Assembly (NCBI GenBank): GCA_016778895.1
Contig: JADHOR010000006.1
Span: forward strand, 38,819 to 102,818
Direction of reading: 5' to 3'
Length of the DNA stretch: 64,000 bases
From: Candidatus Puniceispirillum sp.
GTDB taxonomy: Bacteria; Pseudomonadota; Alphaproteobacteria; Puniceispirillales; Puniceispirillaceae
Part shown: positions 53,187 through 62,069 of the stretch, piece by piece
How the letters are laid out: each line of letters starts with the position of its first letter
Position numbering within the stretch: position 1 is the stretch's first letter
The notes under the pieces: generated by a model
Seen by the model: the letters and a program-made list of their open reading frames with translations, nothing else
What the model was told of the DNA's origin: nothing
Databases searched by the model: none
Translations under genes and position numbers: made by a program

Positions 53187-53648
53187 ATGAAGGCTAAAAA
53201 ATTTCTCAGCGTCGGGGCGGCCGTTCTGGCGATTGTTTATGGCACAGCAGCATTTGCCGCAGGCAGTGATGATTATGCGCCCGCAGCAGCCAAACCAGCG
53301 ACATATAACGCGGCAGTTGGTATGATTAAAGACAAGAATTATGCGGACGCGATTATCCAGCTTGAGGCTGCTGAAAAGTCGACGCCAAAGGATGCTGATG
53401 TTCAGAACTTGCTTGGATTTGCCCACCGAAAATCGGGTCAGCTGAACAAGGCAGCAGCATATTATAGTTCTGCCCTGACCCTAGACCCGAAGCATAAGGG
53501 AGCTCTAGAATATCAGGGTGAGCTGTTTTTGATGCTTGGTGATAAAGCTAGTGCCGAGAAGAATTTGCAGAAACTCGACAAGATATGCTGGCTTGGTTGT
53601 AGCGAATTAGATGACCTTCGCACGGCGATCAGAAACTACCAGCCCTAA
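53187..53648 (+). CDS. Exported TPR-repeat protein
   Basis: A 153-aa protein with a clear cleavable signal (KFLSVGAAVLAIVYGTAAFAAG) and a TPR block: YNAAVGMIKDKNYADAIIQLEAAEKSTPKDADVQNLLGFAHRKSGQLNKAAAYYSSALTLDPKHKGALEYQGELFLMLGDKASAEKNLQ, two to three helical pairs. Two Cys occur near the end (ICWLGCSEL), possibly redox or metal related. AAGGA precedes the ATG at 53187 by 8 nt. A terminator-like hairpin follows 2 nt after the stop. Confidence 0.8.
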   Translation: MKAKKFLSVGAAVLAIVYGTAAFAAGSDDYAPAAAKPATYNAAVGMIKDKNYADAIIQLEAAEKSTPKDADVQNLLGFAHRKSGQLNKAAAYYSSALTLDPKHKGALEYQGELFLMLGDKASAEKNLQKLDKICWLGCSELDDLRTAIRNYQP

Positions 53649-53649
53649 A

Positions 53650-53690
53650 GTAGCGGCATCTTAAGCCCGCTACATTTTGATTTTGATTTA
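53650..53690 (+). terminator. Terminator downstream of the TPR gene
   Basis: GTAGCGG and CCGCTAC form a perfect 7-bp stem with a 10-nt loop, followed by ATTTTGATTTTGATTT. Confidence 0.55.
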
Positions 53691-53709
53691 GATGAAGAGG
53701 TAGAATGTT

Positions 53710-53850
53710 TTGGCATTAAGTCCATTCCCGCAAAACCGGCTGGGTAAAATTATCCTCGCTATATCAATTATTTTTGTGCTGCTATTTGCATCATTGGTGG
53801 TGATGCATTGGTTGAACAATCCCGAAACCCTAAATCCGGTATTCGGTTAG
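53710..53850 (+). CDS. Small single-pass membrane protein, unknown function
   Basis: A 46-aa product from a TTG start at 53710, preceded by GAAGAGG. It contains one strong hydrophobic helix (IILAISIIFVLLFASLVVMHW) and a short polar tail (NNPETLNPVFG). An ATG five bases earlier opens a different, immediately closed frame, so the TTG is the only usable start. Small membrane proteins like this are often next to DUF4149-type genes, as here; expression is not established. Confidence 0.45.
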   Translation: MALSPFPQNRLGKIILAISIIFVLLFASLVVMHWLNNPETLNPVFG

Positions 53851-53915
53851 CCAGCATTTAGCTAATCATCATTTGAATTACCAATGAATGACAATTTCAT
53901 AGAAGGATTGATGAC

Positions 53916-54332
53916 GTGCAGCTCTCGATTTTATTTCATGCCGCCAATATTGGTTTTATGGTGATGTTTACTGCAGTGGTTGCGCCAACAGTTTTTAAGG
54001 TTTTGTCTCAGAAAGCGGCTGGCGCATATCTCAGGAAACTATTTCCGAGATTGTTTCTGTTTGGATTTATAACATCAAGCTCTGCGACTGTTGCTGCAAT
54101 CTTTGAGAGTCACGCGATGAACATATTTACATCGGCTTTTATTGCTGCTGGATTTTTGGGGAATGCTTTCATTTTAACGCCAAAGATCAATCAATATCGT
54201 GATGCTGTTCTGGGTGGTGATGCAACGGCAAAAACGATGTTTGGCCGGTTGCATTTTATCTCAGTCGCCGTGTTTGTCTTGCAGCTTCTTGGCAGCGGTT
54301 ACATCGTCATTTCAGGCTATTTGTCGGGCTGA
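53916..54332 (+). CDS. DUF4149-family integral membrane protein
   Basis: A 138-aa protein with four predicted helices, the DUF4149 (TMEM205-like) pattern: LFHAANIGFMVMFTAVVAPTVFKVL, the AGAYLRKLFPRLFLFGFITSSSAT segment, AFIAAGFLGNAFILTPKINQYRDAV and a final helix near VLQLLGSGYIVIS. GTG at 53916 is the best start (GAAGGATTGATGAC upstream). Function unknown. Confidence 0.72.
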   Translation: MQLSILFHAANIGFMVMFTAVVAPTVFKVLSQKAAGAYLRKLFPRLFLFGFITSSSATVAAIFESHAMNIFTSAFIAAGFLGNAFILTPKINQYRDAVLGGDATAKTMFGRLHFISVAVFVLQLLGSGYIVISGYLSG

Positions 54333-54380
54333 AGACAACTAATTCTGGGTCAGTCACGCATCGTACCAGTGTGATGAGGC

Positions 54381-54401
54381 AACTCGCTTGTGACGCGAGT
54401 T
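54381..54401 (+). terminator. Possible hairpin after the DUF4149 gene
   Basis: AACTCGC and GCGAGTT form a perfect 7-bp stem with a 7-nt loop; the T-rich run after it is weak. Tentative terminator. Confidence 0.35.
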
Positions 54402-54510
54402 AAAGATTTTCCGCAAGGTATTATTGCAAATTTTTTAAAAAATTACCGCCAATGCTCATTTTCTTGAGTGACGTGAAACTGTCGAAGTCAAAGTCATAAC
54501 GACAGGCAGG

Positions 54511-55200
54511 CTAGTTCCATTCGACTTGATACATCGCCTCGTTTCGTCTTAAAAACGGCAAAGTAAACGGCGCGTTATACGTTGCTCGCACAGGCGGGCC
54601 GTTGATGATTAGACCGTCTTTTATCACAGCGACTTTAAGCTTCTTATGGTGCATTTCAAAGTTACTGTCCGAGGCAAAGCCAGAATATGATATGACTGCA
54701 AAATACGTCTCGGGAAGGTCGATGATGCGAACCCGATTATCATTGGGTTTTGGCGCGTTATCTCGCGAATATTGACTTGGCAAAAAGAACCTCATCACCA
54801 TTCGCCCCTGCCCGCCCGATTGGGTAACAGGAACGGTCATATCAATCTGCTTCGATTGGGTAACCGGAATAGTCATTTGAACGTCTATGGAAGCGTTATT
54901 TGCTCCGGATATATAGTCAAACAGAACCCCGAATCCACTATCCTCTTCGTTATAGACAATCTCTGCAACGGTACGTTTCTGATATCGCCTGACTTCATAA
55001 CTATTGGTCTGTTTGACGATCGTATATTTTGGTTCTTCATAAGACATGGCAGGAACCGATAAAGTTACACCCACAAAAAGTGCAAGAGCAAATAAGCTGA
55101 AAAGTAACAAAGCCCGTTGCCCGATAGAGGGCACATTATTAGCATTTCCCTTCATTTGCATCATGTCCATCGGTATGTTCAAATTTGGCAGAGGATACAT
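54511..55200 (-). CDS. SOUL-family heme-binding-like protein
   Basis: A 229-aa protein of the SOUL (HBP/heme-binding-protein 2) family with an N-terminal signal/membrane segment (about 30-50) and domain text PKYTIVKQTNSYEVRRYQKRTVAEI, FGVLFDYISGANNASIDVQMTIPVTQ, and RMVMRFFLPSQYS. A conserved fold binding heme or tetrapyrrole is expected. The start is coupled (TAATG, overlapping by 1 nt) to the upstream photolyase-like gene, so a shared light or tetrapyrrole context is inferred. Internal starts at Met residues 11 to 16 are also possible. Confidence 0.8.
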   Translation of the reverse strand: MYPLPNLNIPMDMMQMKGNANNVPSIGQRALLLFSLFALALFVGVTLSVPAMSYEEPKYTIVKQTNSYEVRRYQKRTVAEIVYNEEDSGFGVLFDYISGANNASIDVQMTIPVTQSKQIDMTVPVTQSGGQGRMVMRFFLPSQYSRDNAPKPNDNRVRIIDLPETYFAVISYSGFASDSNFEMHHKKLKVAVIKDGLIINGPPVRATYNAPFTLPFLRRNEAMYQVEWN

Positions 55201-56351
55201 TAGGCCTGCAAACCGAGCCTATCAATGATAGCGGGGATGTGTTTCCTGAAATTAAAAAATCCCTTTTTTGCATATTGCCAACAATGGATATCATCTTGTC
55301 GTTTCAGAAAATGAAGCCGCAGACTCGTTCTGGCCGAAAGACGTTTTAGGTAATCCAGGTTATCTCCAACAAATGGATATACAACATCAACACCGGCAAT
55401 GCTGGAGGCCATTTTCAAAATATTATTGGTGTCAGACAGGCTTGCATTCGCACAGCGCATCACAAAGATTTTAACTAGCTTTTGCTTGAACGCAAGCACA
55501 GCTTCACTGAGCGCAACGTTACGTTCATCATTACCAAGACACAAAACAAGAACCCTATCATAGTTAGCATAGGCATCGGGGCTGGCAAGATAAAGATCTG
55601 TATCAAAGACGATAAGCGTAGCAAATTTACCCGTCATGCCGCCAGCCCGATCAATGGGAATGACCGGATGCTCGATTTTGTCACAGCACGGCTTGGCATC
55701 TTCATTGAGTGTATCATTACCAAACCTGCCATCGGTAAAACGTAAAATATTATCGGAACGAGCAAGATAGTGTTTACCGACTGTTTGCACGCCAGCCACC
55801 CAACGCCAGCCAAGCGTATTTGATGCGGCATCACCGTCAAGCAAATGCTGCATGAAAAAAAATGCGCCCAGCTGCCACGGCAACCCAAGCGTAAAAATCC
55901 AAATACTGGCAAACCACATTCGGGTATGATTATGCAGGTAATTTGCATCCTTAAGCTCGTTCACCCAGCTATCAAAACAAGTGATTCCAGTATTGCCGCT
56001 GATGGCATTTTGATAGTCGGCGTTTGCTGTGCGGTCAAAATTAAATGACACAAACTCATCCCACACGCTTGGCCTATGTTCCAGCCAGCCCTTCCAGTAA
56101 ATCCGCCAGAACACCTCTTGCACAAATTTTTCCACATCATTGTGATCGTGGGATGCCAGGGTTTTGGCAATAACATCATATTCGAACAGCACCCGATGCG
56201 AGATATATTTTGACAGGCACGAGACATTGCGACGGTCATCAGGACCAAAGTCATAATTGCGCAAATGTTCGTAAGATTTAATCGGCCCTTTTAAGAAATC
56301 TGTCAGATCTTTTTCAGCAGCCATAAATAAATCGTCGCTATCATGTGGCAT
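55200..56351 (-). CDS. Photolyase/cryptochrome-like protein with FAD domain first (apparently permuted)
   Basis: A 383-aa flavoprotein. Residues 1-240 match the FAD-binding half of photolyases: QEVFWRIYWKGWLEHRPS at 78-95, NHTRMWFASIWIFTLGLPWQLGAFFFMQHLLDGDAASNTLGWRWVAGVQT at 141-190 with FAD-contact Asp and Trp residues, and NILRFTDGRFG. In ordinary photolyases this half follows an alpha/beta antenna domain; here the alpha/beta-like segment comes after it (242-383: LIVFDTDLYL, a DRVLVLCLGND strand, and KRQDDIHCWQYAKKGFFNFRKHIPAIIDRL). That order looks like a domain swap. DNA repair, blue-light signalling or another flavin role are all open. Coupled to a SOUL gene. Confidence 0.75.
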   Translation of the reverse strand: MPHDSDDLFMAAEKDLTDFLKGPIKSYEHLRNYDFGPDDRRNVSCLSKYISHRVLFEYDVIAKTLASHDHNDVEKFVQEVFWRIYWKGWLEHRPSVWDEFVSFNFDRTANADYQNAISGNTGITCFDSWVNELKDANYLHNHTRMWFASIWIFTLGLPWQLGAFFFMQHLLDGDAASNTLGWRWVAGVQTVGKHYLARSDNILRFTDGRFGNDTLNEDAKPCCDKIEHPVIPIDRAGGMTGKFATLIVFDTDLYLASPDAYANYDRVLVLCLGNDERNVALSEAVLAFKQKLVKIFVMRCANASLSDTNNILKMASSIAGVDVVYPFVGDNLDYLKRLSARTSLRLHFLKRQDDIHCWQYAKKGFFNFRKHIPAIIDRLGLQA

Positions 56352-56945
56352 GGTGACACGTCTCCGGTTGGTTTTGGTCTGGATATACGGCCTTGAGCAG
56401 GGGGTTGCGAGTCAACCGGCAAATTGCCTGCGTCAGTTAGGTGACGGCATGATCCTCCCAACGCAAAATATATTTAAACAATTTAGCGGATCAATCACTG
56501 ATAGTTTTAACCACCAAAATCTACACAAGCCTATTTTAGCAAAGCCCATGCGTAATAGCTGATACATTACTTAGCTCATGCATAACTGACGCGCATTTCA
56601 TCAGGGCCATGATAGCAATGACAAAACGTGGAAAATTCTATCGGAGGGTAAATGACAGAGGTTTATGGACTAGTTGTCATTCCTGCCATTTCTGTCATTA
56701 TTTGGGAGATAGCGGATATTTGAGGGCTGTGTCTTAGGTACGACTTCCAAATATGCGTTTCAAAAAGCTCGTGGGGCTATGCGTGATTTGTCAGCTTGAT
56801 TGGGCCAATAGTATTAGGGTAATTTGCGTCGAAAGCCTGGCGCTTTTGAGTTTCACATGATCTCGCTGGGATCGGCTCGTTTTAACCGGTGCTTCATTTA
56901 AGAAATAAAAACTATTTTGACTGAAAGCTTCAAGAGGTGGACATT
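56352..56945. other. Long intergenic region ahead of livK
   Basis: About 590 nt without a convincing gene. It separates the divergent photolyase and liv units and presumably holds both promoters. A possible 23-codon hydrophobic reading frame, 56652-56723, follows GGAGG by 4 nt, which is too little to call. No tRNA or other RNA gene was seen. Confidence 0.55.
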
Positions 56946-58127
56946 ATGAAAAAAACTTTTGCTTTGTTGGTGACCAGCGCTTTGCTGGCAACGCCAGCTT
57001 TTGCTGACGATGTAAAAATCGGCGTGCTTCTCGGTTTCACCGGACCTATCGAGTCCTTGACACCAGATATGGCAAGTGGTGCTGAATTGGCGATGAAAGA
57101 AGCCAGTGACAGCGGTGCTTTTATGGGAGGCTCGAAAATCACCTCCGTTCGTGGTGACTCAACTTGTGTTGATGCGGCAGCAGCAACCGCAACCGCTGAA
57201 CGGCTTATAACCGCAGATGGTGTCAGTGCCATTATGGGTGCCGACTGTTCAGGAGTGACCACAGCGGTTTTGCAAAATGTTGCGCTTGCAAAAGGCGTGG
57301 TTATGATTTCACCGTCAGCGACCTCACCGGCGCTTTCTACTGTTGAAGACAATGGGCTATTTTTCCGGACCTCGCCATCAGATGCACGTCAAGGTCAGGT
57401 GCTAGCGGAAATCCTCAAAGAGAAGGGCGTGAAATCAGCAGCCATCAGCTACACAAATAATGACTATGGTAAGGGTCTTGCGGCCAGCATCCAGAGCAAT
57501 TTTGAGAATTTGGGCGGTAAAATAACGATCTCGGCTTCACATGAGGATGGCAAAGGTGATTATGGTGCCGAGGTTGCCGCATTGGCACAGGCTGGCGGTG
57601 ATGTGTTGATTGTTGCCGGTTACCTTGATCAAGGTGGTAAGGGCGTTATTCAGGCGTCGATTGATGCCGGTACATTTGATGTCTTTGTTCTACCCGATGG
57701 CATGATTGGTGACAGCCTTCCAGCTGCAATCGGTAAGGATTTGAACGGTTCATATGGCACTTTGCCGGGCACCGACAGCCCGGGGGCAACCAAATTCAAT
57801 GGTCTGGCTACGGCGGCTGGCTTTAAGCCGGGGCCTTATGCGCCACAATCATATGATGCAGCGGCATTGATGATCCTCGCGATGCAGGCATCCTCTTCTT
57901 CTGACAGCACTAAATTCAAAACGAAGATTACTGATGTTGCGAATGCACCTGGCGAAAAAATTTATCCGGGTGAATTGGGAAAGGCTCTGAAAATCCTCGC
58001 CTCTGGCGGTGATGTGGATTATGTCGGCGCGACAGATGTCGAGTTGATTGGCCCGGGTGAGTCAGCTGGCTCTTTCCAAGAGATCATTGTCAAAGATCAG
58101 AAAATTACCCCAGTTCGTTATCGCTAG
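56946..58127 (+). CDS. livK: Branched-chain amino-acid-type ABC transporter substrate-binding protein
   Basis: A 393-aa periplasmic type I binding protein of the Leu/Ile/Val family with a cleavable signal (KKTFALLVTSALLATPAFADD). The mature part begins VKIGVLLGFTGPIESLTPDMASGAELAMKEA and shows VGADCSGVTTAVLQ-like ligand-contact segments and QSYDAAALMILAMQ. Exact ligand is unknown; LivK-like proteins bind branched amino acids, amides or urea. I use the ATG at 56946 with AGAGGTGG upstream; a GTG at 56937 also reads in frame. A strong terminator directly follows. Confidence 0.88.
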   Translation: MKKTFALLVTSALLATPAFADDVKIGVLLGFTGPIESLTPDMASGAELAMKEASDSGAFMGGSKITSVRGDSTCVDAAAATATAERLITADGVSAIMGADCSGVTTAVLQNVALAKGVVMISPSATSPALSTVEDNGLFFRTSPSDARQGQVLAEILKEKGVKSAAISYTNNDYGKGLAASIQSNFENLGGKITISASHEDGKGDYGAEVAALAQAGGDVLIVAGYLDQGGKGVIQASIDAGTFDVFVLPDGMIGDSLPAAIGKDLNGSYGTLPGTDSPGATKFNGLATAAGFKPGPYAPQSYDAAALMILAMQASSSSDSTKFKTKITDVANAPGEKIYPGELGKALKILASGGDVDYVGATDVELIGPGESAGSFQEIIVKDQKITPVRYR

Positions 58128-58137
58128 TCATTAACCA

Positions 58138-58175
58138 AAAATACGGCCCCCAACATGCGTTTGGGGCCGTATTTG
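58138..58175 (+). terminator. Terminator between livK and livG
   Basis: AATACGGCCCC(C)AA and TTTGGGGCCGTATT form a 13-bp near-perfect stem around CATGCG, with A-runs before and T-runs after. It lies 12 nt past the livK stop and 10 nt before the livG start, so it would let binding protein be made in excess over the ATPase and permease subunits. Confidence 0.88.
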
Positions 58176-58186
58176 AAAGCTAATCC

Positions 58187-58981
58187 ATGCTATCTGTTCA
58201 AAATGTCAGCATGCATTTTGGCGGCATCAAGGCTGTTGATAATGTCAGTTTGTCTGTCGAAACCGGCTCAATTACTGGCTTAATTGGGCCAAATGGTGCC
58301 GGAAAAACTACGCTTTTCAACGTAATCGCCGGTCTTTACAAGCCGAATACTGGCCGCGTTATTCTGGATGGACAAGATATCACCGGCGCGGCACCACATG
58401 AATTATTTCACCAAGGCCTGTTGCGCACCTTCCAGCTGGCGCATGAGTTTTCGTCACTGACGGTTCGCGAGAATCTAATGATGGTTCCGCCCAACCAGTC
58501 CGGCGAACGTCTGATTGATACATGGCTTTCACCCAAAAAAGTCCGTGCCGAAGAAGCTGCAACCCGTCAGCGTGCCAATGATGTCATTGCATTTCTGCAA
58601 ATTTCCCATCTTGCCGATGAATATGCTGGCAACCTATCGGGAGGGCAAAAGAAGCTTCTTGAACTGGGTCGAACCATGATGACAGACGCCAAGATTGTAT
58701 TTCTTGATGAGGTTGGCGCTGGGGTGAACCGGACGCTTTTGTACCAGATTGGCGATGCAATTTTGCGCCTGAACAAAGAAGTTGGGTACACTTTCTGCAT
58801 GATTGAGCATGATATGCAATTTATTGCGCGCATGTGTGACACAGTGATCGTGATGGCACAAGGCAGAGTGTTGGCTGAAGGGAGCGCAGCCGAGGTCCAG
58901 GCAAATGAAGATGTCATTGATGCCTATCTTGGCACAGGCCTAAAAAACCAGACACGCAAACCCAGAGACCGCCAGCGATGA
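58187..58981 (+). CDS. livG: ABC transporter ATP-binding protein (LivG-like)
   Basis: A 264-aa ATPase of the branched-chain amino-acid group: Walker A GPNGAGKTT at about 34-42, signature LSGGQKKLLELGR at about 150, and Walker B KIVFLDEVGAGVN. Most relatives have Pro after the Walker-B Glu (DEPxxG); Val stands there here. LivG-type extra segments include FQLAHEFSSLTVRENLM. Its stop overlaps the livF start by 4 nt. Confidence 0.9.
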   Translation: MLSVQNVSMHFGGIKAVDNVSLSVETGSITGLIGPNGAGKTTLFNVIAGLYKPNTGRVILDGQDITGAAPHELFHQGLLRTFQLAHEFSSLTVRENLMMVPPNQSGERLIDTWLSPKKVRAEEAATRQRANDVIAFLQISHLADEYAGNLSGGQKKLLELGRTMMTDAKIVFLDEVGAGVNRTLLYQIGDAILRLNKEVGYTFCMIEHDMQFIARMCDTVIVMAQGRVLAEGSAAEVQANEDVIDAYLGTGLKNQTRKPRDRQR

Positions 58982-59682
58982 CATTTATGATTGGTGAAAA
59001 TATGGTTGGCGGCTATGGCAGCACAGATATTTTGAACGGCTGTTCTATTTGTGTTGATCTTGGAGAAATTGCGGTTGTTGTTGGTCCAAACGGAGCCGGC
59101 AAATCCACCGCGATGAAAGCCATTTTTGGCATGTTAAATATCCGGAGTGGCAAAGTATCAATTGGTGGTGAGGACATAACCGCACTCGCGCCATTTGAAA
59201 GGGTAAAAAAAGGCATGGCCTTTGTCCCGCAAACCCAAAATGTTTTTACCTCTATGACGGTTGAAGAAAACCTTGAGATGGGTGCCTTTATCAATACCGG
59301 CCCGATCGCCGGCATCATGGAGCAGGTCTACGACCTGTTTCCGGCGTTAAAGGAAAAGCGTCACCAACGCGCCGGTGAATTATCCGGTGGACAGCGGCAA
59401 CAGGTGGCTGTTGGTCGTGCGTTAATGACAGAACCAAAGCTGCTGATGCTTGATGAACCAACCGCCGGCGTCTCACCAATTGTGATGGATGAATTGTTTG
59501 ATCGCATCATCAAGGTGGCACGCTCCGGCATTGCTGTTTTGATGGTTGAACAGAATGCCAAACAGGCTCTTGCCATCGCTGATCTGGGCTTTGTGCTGGT
59601 GCAAGGTGAAAATCGCTATACCGATAGTGGCACGGCTTTGCTGCGCAATGCCGACGTTCGCAAAGCATTTTTGGGGGGCTGA
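58978..59682 (+). CDS. livF: ABC transporter ATP-binding protein (LivF-like)
   Basis: A 234-aa ATPase pairing with LivG: Walker A GPNGAGKST, FVPQTQNVFTSMTVEENLEMG, signature ELSGGQRQQVAVGRALM, Walker B KLLMLDEPTAGVSP. The start overlaps livG by 4 nt (ATGA), so translation is coupled. Length and motifs are typical of the group. Confidence 0.92.
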   Translation: MTFMIGENMVGGYGSTDILNGCSICVDLGEIAVVVGPNGAGKSTAMKAIFGMLNIRSGKVSIGGEDITALAPFERVKKGMAFVPQTQNVFTSMTVEENLEMGAFINTGPIAGIMEQVYDLFPALKEKRHQRAGELSGGQRQQVAVGRALMTEPKLLMLDEPTAGVSPIVMDELFDRIIKVARSGIAVLMVEQNAKQALAIADLGFVLVQGENRYTDSGTALLRNADVRKAFLGG

Positions 59683-59685
59683 TTA

Positions 59686-60699
59686 GTGGAGATGCTATTA
59701 AATCCGCTGGTGCTTTTGGCGAATTTCATTCTGGTTCCTGGGCTTGCCTATGGCAGCCAACTTGCCCTTGGTGCGCTTGGGGTAACGATGGTATATGCGG
59801 TGCTGAATTTTTCAAATTTCAGCCATGGCGAGGTTATGTCTTTCGGTGCGATGGTTACCATCCTCATAACCTATTGGCTGCAATCTATCGGCCTGTCGAT
59901 TGCCCCGTTACCAACGGCCCTTTTGGCCCTACCTTTTGGCATTCTTGGCGCGATTGGTCTCTGCCTCTTATTGGACCGGCTGGTATTTCGCTTTTATCGC
60001 CATCAACGGGCAAGTTCAGTCACCTATTTGATCGTTTCAATTGGGGTGATGTTCGTGATTGGAGGGGTGATACGTTTCATTATTGGGCCAAATGATCGAA
60101 ATTTCAATGATGGCGACCGGTTTCTGCTGAAGGCCCGCGCATTTAAGGAAATTACCGGCTTGTCCGAAGGCTTGGCAATCAAATCATCACAGGCAATTAC
60201 GGTGATTACTGCCGTCATCGTGGTGGCAGCCATATTCTGGTTCTTAAGCCGAACGCGCACTGGCAAATCAATGCGTGCCTATGCCGACAATCAAGATCTG
60301 GCGCTTTTATCCGGCATAAACCCGGATCGCGTTGTTGGCATCACTTGGGTTATTACAGCGGGGCTGGCGGCGGTTGCCGGCACCTTGTATGGACTTGATA
60401 AAAGCTACAAGCCACTGGTTTATTTGCATCTTGTCTTGCCAATCTTTGCCGCTGCAATCGTTGGCGGTGTTGGTAATCCAATTGGGGCAATTGTCGGTGG
60501 TTTTGTCATTGCCTTTTCCGAATTACTGCTCACTTTTGCCTATAAAAAGGTGGCCGCCTATTTATTTGGTGAGGGGTTTTTTGGCGATGGGCTTTTACAG
60601 ATATTATCCACTGATTATAAATTTGCAGTCTCCTTTATGATATTGGTTGTGGTGCTACTGGTAAAACCAACCGGCATCTTTAGTGGAAAGTCATTATGA
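59686..60699 (+). CDS. livH: ABC transporter permease (LivH-like)
   Basis: A 337-aa inner-membrane permease with eight or more helices: GLAYGSQLALGALGVTMVYAVLNFSNFSHGEVMSFGAMV, GKSMRAYADNQDLALLSGINPDRVVGITWVITAGLAAVAGTLYGL and FAAAIVGGVGNPIGAIVGGFVIAFSE are hallmarks. GTG at 59686 has a G-rich ribosome site; ATG at 59692 is the alternative. It overlaps livM by 4 nt. Confidence 0.9.
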   Translation: MEMLLNPLVLLANFILVPGLAYGSQLALGALGVTMVYAVLNFSNFSHGEVMSFGAMVTILITYWLQSIGLSIAPLPTALLALPFGILGAIGLCLLLDRLVFRFYRHQRASSVTYLIVSIGVMFVIGGVIRFIIGPNDRNFNDGDRFLLKARAFKEITGLSEGLAIKSSQAITVITAVIVVAAIFWFLSRTRTGKSMRAYADNQDLALLSGINPDRVVGITWVITAGLAAVAGTLYGLDKSYKPLVYLHLVLPIFAAAIVGGVGNPIGAIVGGFVIAFSELLLTFAYKKVAAYLFGEGFFGDGLLQILSTDYKFAVSFMILVVVLLVKPTGIFSGKSL

Positions 60700-62069
60700 A
60701 CAGATCATCAAGAAACACGTCTGCGCGCCACCGTATATTTAGTCTGCCGGCAGACTGGCCAGCCCATCGGCGCAATCTGGTACTGGCTTGCATAATGGCA
60801 TTAATGCTGAGTTTTGTGGGGTTTGTGCAAAGCTGGAATTTGGCTTTTTCACTCCTGAACATGTGCCTGATTTCCGCGATAATGTCGCTTGGAGTGAATA
60901 TCCAATGGGGCTATGCTGGTCTTTTTAATGCTGGTGTTATGGGGTTCGCTGCCCTTGGTGGACTGGCTGCGGTGCTCTTGTCAATGGACCCGGTGCCGGC
61001 AGCCTGGGCTGCTGGCGGGGGTGGGATAGGTCTAGGTTTAGTGATCGGCTTTGTGACGATTTATGCCAACATCTATCTCTGGAAACAGGCCCGATCACAA
61101 GGCAAGAAACGCTATTGGATGATCGGCCTAGTTATTGTGGTTGGTTATAGTTTGATGCGTCAGGCGATTGATCCATCGGTTGCCGCGATTGAGGCGGTTG
61201 ATCCAGCTATGACTGGTTACCTTGGTGGACTTGGCTTGCCAATTATCCTGTCATGGTTAGTTGGGGGCTTGTTTGCAGCTGCAGCGGCATGGGTTGTCGG
61301 CAGGATCGCGCTTGGCCTTCGTTCAGATTATCTGGCTATTGCCACGCTTGGTATTTCGGAAATAATTATTTACGTGCTGAAATTTGAAGATTGGCTTACA
61401 CGCGGTGTAAAGAATGTCAACGGCTTGCCTCGGCCGGTGCCCTATGAAGTGGATTTGCAAGAGGCGGCATGGTTTCAAGAGATCATTCCGCAGTTTAACC
61501 TTTCAATTGTCGAGGCCTCATCCTTGCTGGTAAAGCTGTGTTATTCCGGCCTTTTCCTCATTGTTTTATTAACCATAATTTGGCTCTCGGAGAGCGCCCT
61601 CCGTGGACCGTGGGGGCGGATGATGCGGGCAATCCGTGACAATGAGGTCGCGGCAAATGCGATGGGCAAGAATGTCACCTCGCGGCATCTGCAGGTGTTT
61701 GTTTTAGGATCAGCAGTAATTGGAATTGCTGGTGCGATGCTGGTAACACTTGATGGGCAATTCACCCCAACAAGCTATCAGCCGCTTCGTTTCACCTTTC
61801 TAATTTGGGTGATGGTGATTGTTGGCGGTTCGGGTAACAACTGGGGTGCGGTTCTGGGCGGCTTTGTCATCTGGTTCTTCTGGATTGAGTCTGAACCAAT
61901 TGGCCTTTGGCTTATCACCTTGCTGACCTCGGGCATGGAACCAGCCCATTGGCTGCGACTGCATCTAATCGAAAATGCAGCGCATACGCGCCTCATAACC
62001 ATGGGGCTGGTTCTGTTGTTAACGCTACGTTTTGCGCCGCGTGGTTTAATCCCAGAAGTTAAAAGATAA
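60696..62069 (+). CDS. livM: ABC transporter permease (LivM-like)
   Basis: A 457-aa permease, longer than most LivM proteins (about 300-430 aa). An N-terminal leader (about 1-30) precedes helices with LNMCLISAIMSLGVNIQWGYAGLFNAGVMGFAALGGLAAVL; a helical insertion around residues 125-175 and the common RIALGLRSDYLAIATLGISEIIIY, RGPWGRMMRAIRDNEVAANAMGKNVTSRHLQVFVLGSAVIGIAGAML and GGSGNNWGAVLGGFVIWFFW follow. Coupled to livH by a 4-nt overlap. Last gene of the liv unit. Confidence 0.88.
   Translation: MNRSSRNTSARHRIFSLPADWPAHRRNLVLACIMALMLSFVGFVQSWNLAFSLLNMCLISAIMSLGVNIQWGYAGLFNAGVMGFAALGGLAAVLLSMDPVPAAWAAGGGGIGLGLVIGFVTIYANIYLWKQARSQGKKRYWMIGLVIVVGYSLMRQAIDPSVAAIEAVDPAMTGYLGGLGLPIILSWLVGGLFAAAAAWVVGRIALGLRSDYLAIATLGISEIIIYVLKFEDWLTRGVKNVNGLPRPVPYEVDLQEAAWFQEIIPQFNLSIVEASSLLVKLCYSGLFLIVLLTIIWLSESALRGPWGRMMRAIRDNEVAANAMGKNVTSRHLQVFVLGSAVIGIAGAMLVTLDGQFTPTSYQPLRFTFLIWVMVIVGGSGNNWGAVLGGFVIWFFWIESEPIGLWLITLLTSGMEPAHWLRLHLIENAAHTRLITMGLVLLLTLRFAPRGLIPEVKR

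Noticed and set aside
56652..56723. A 23-codon hydrophobic reading frame with a nearby GGAGG
   Set aside because: The spacing to the start is too short, the product is tiny and nothing supports conservation; mentioned only within the intergenic entry.
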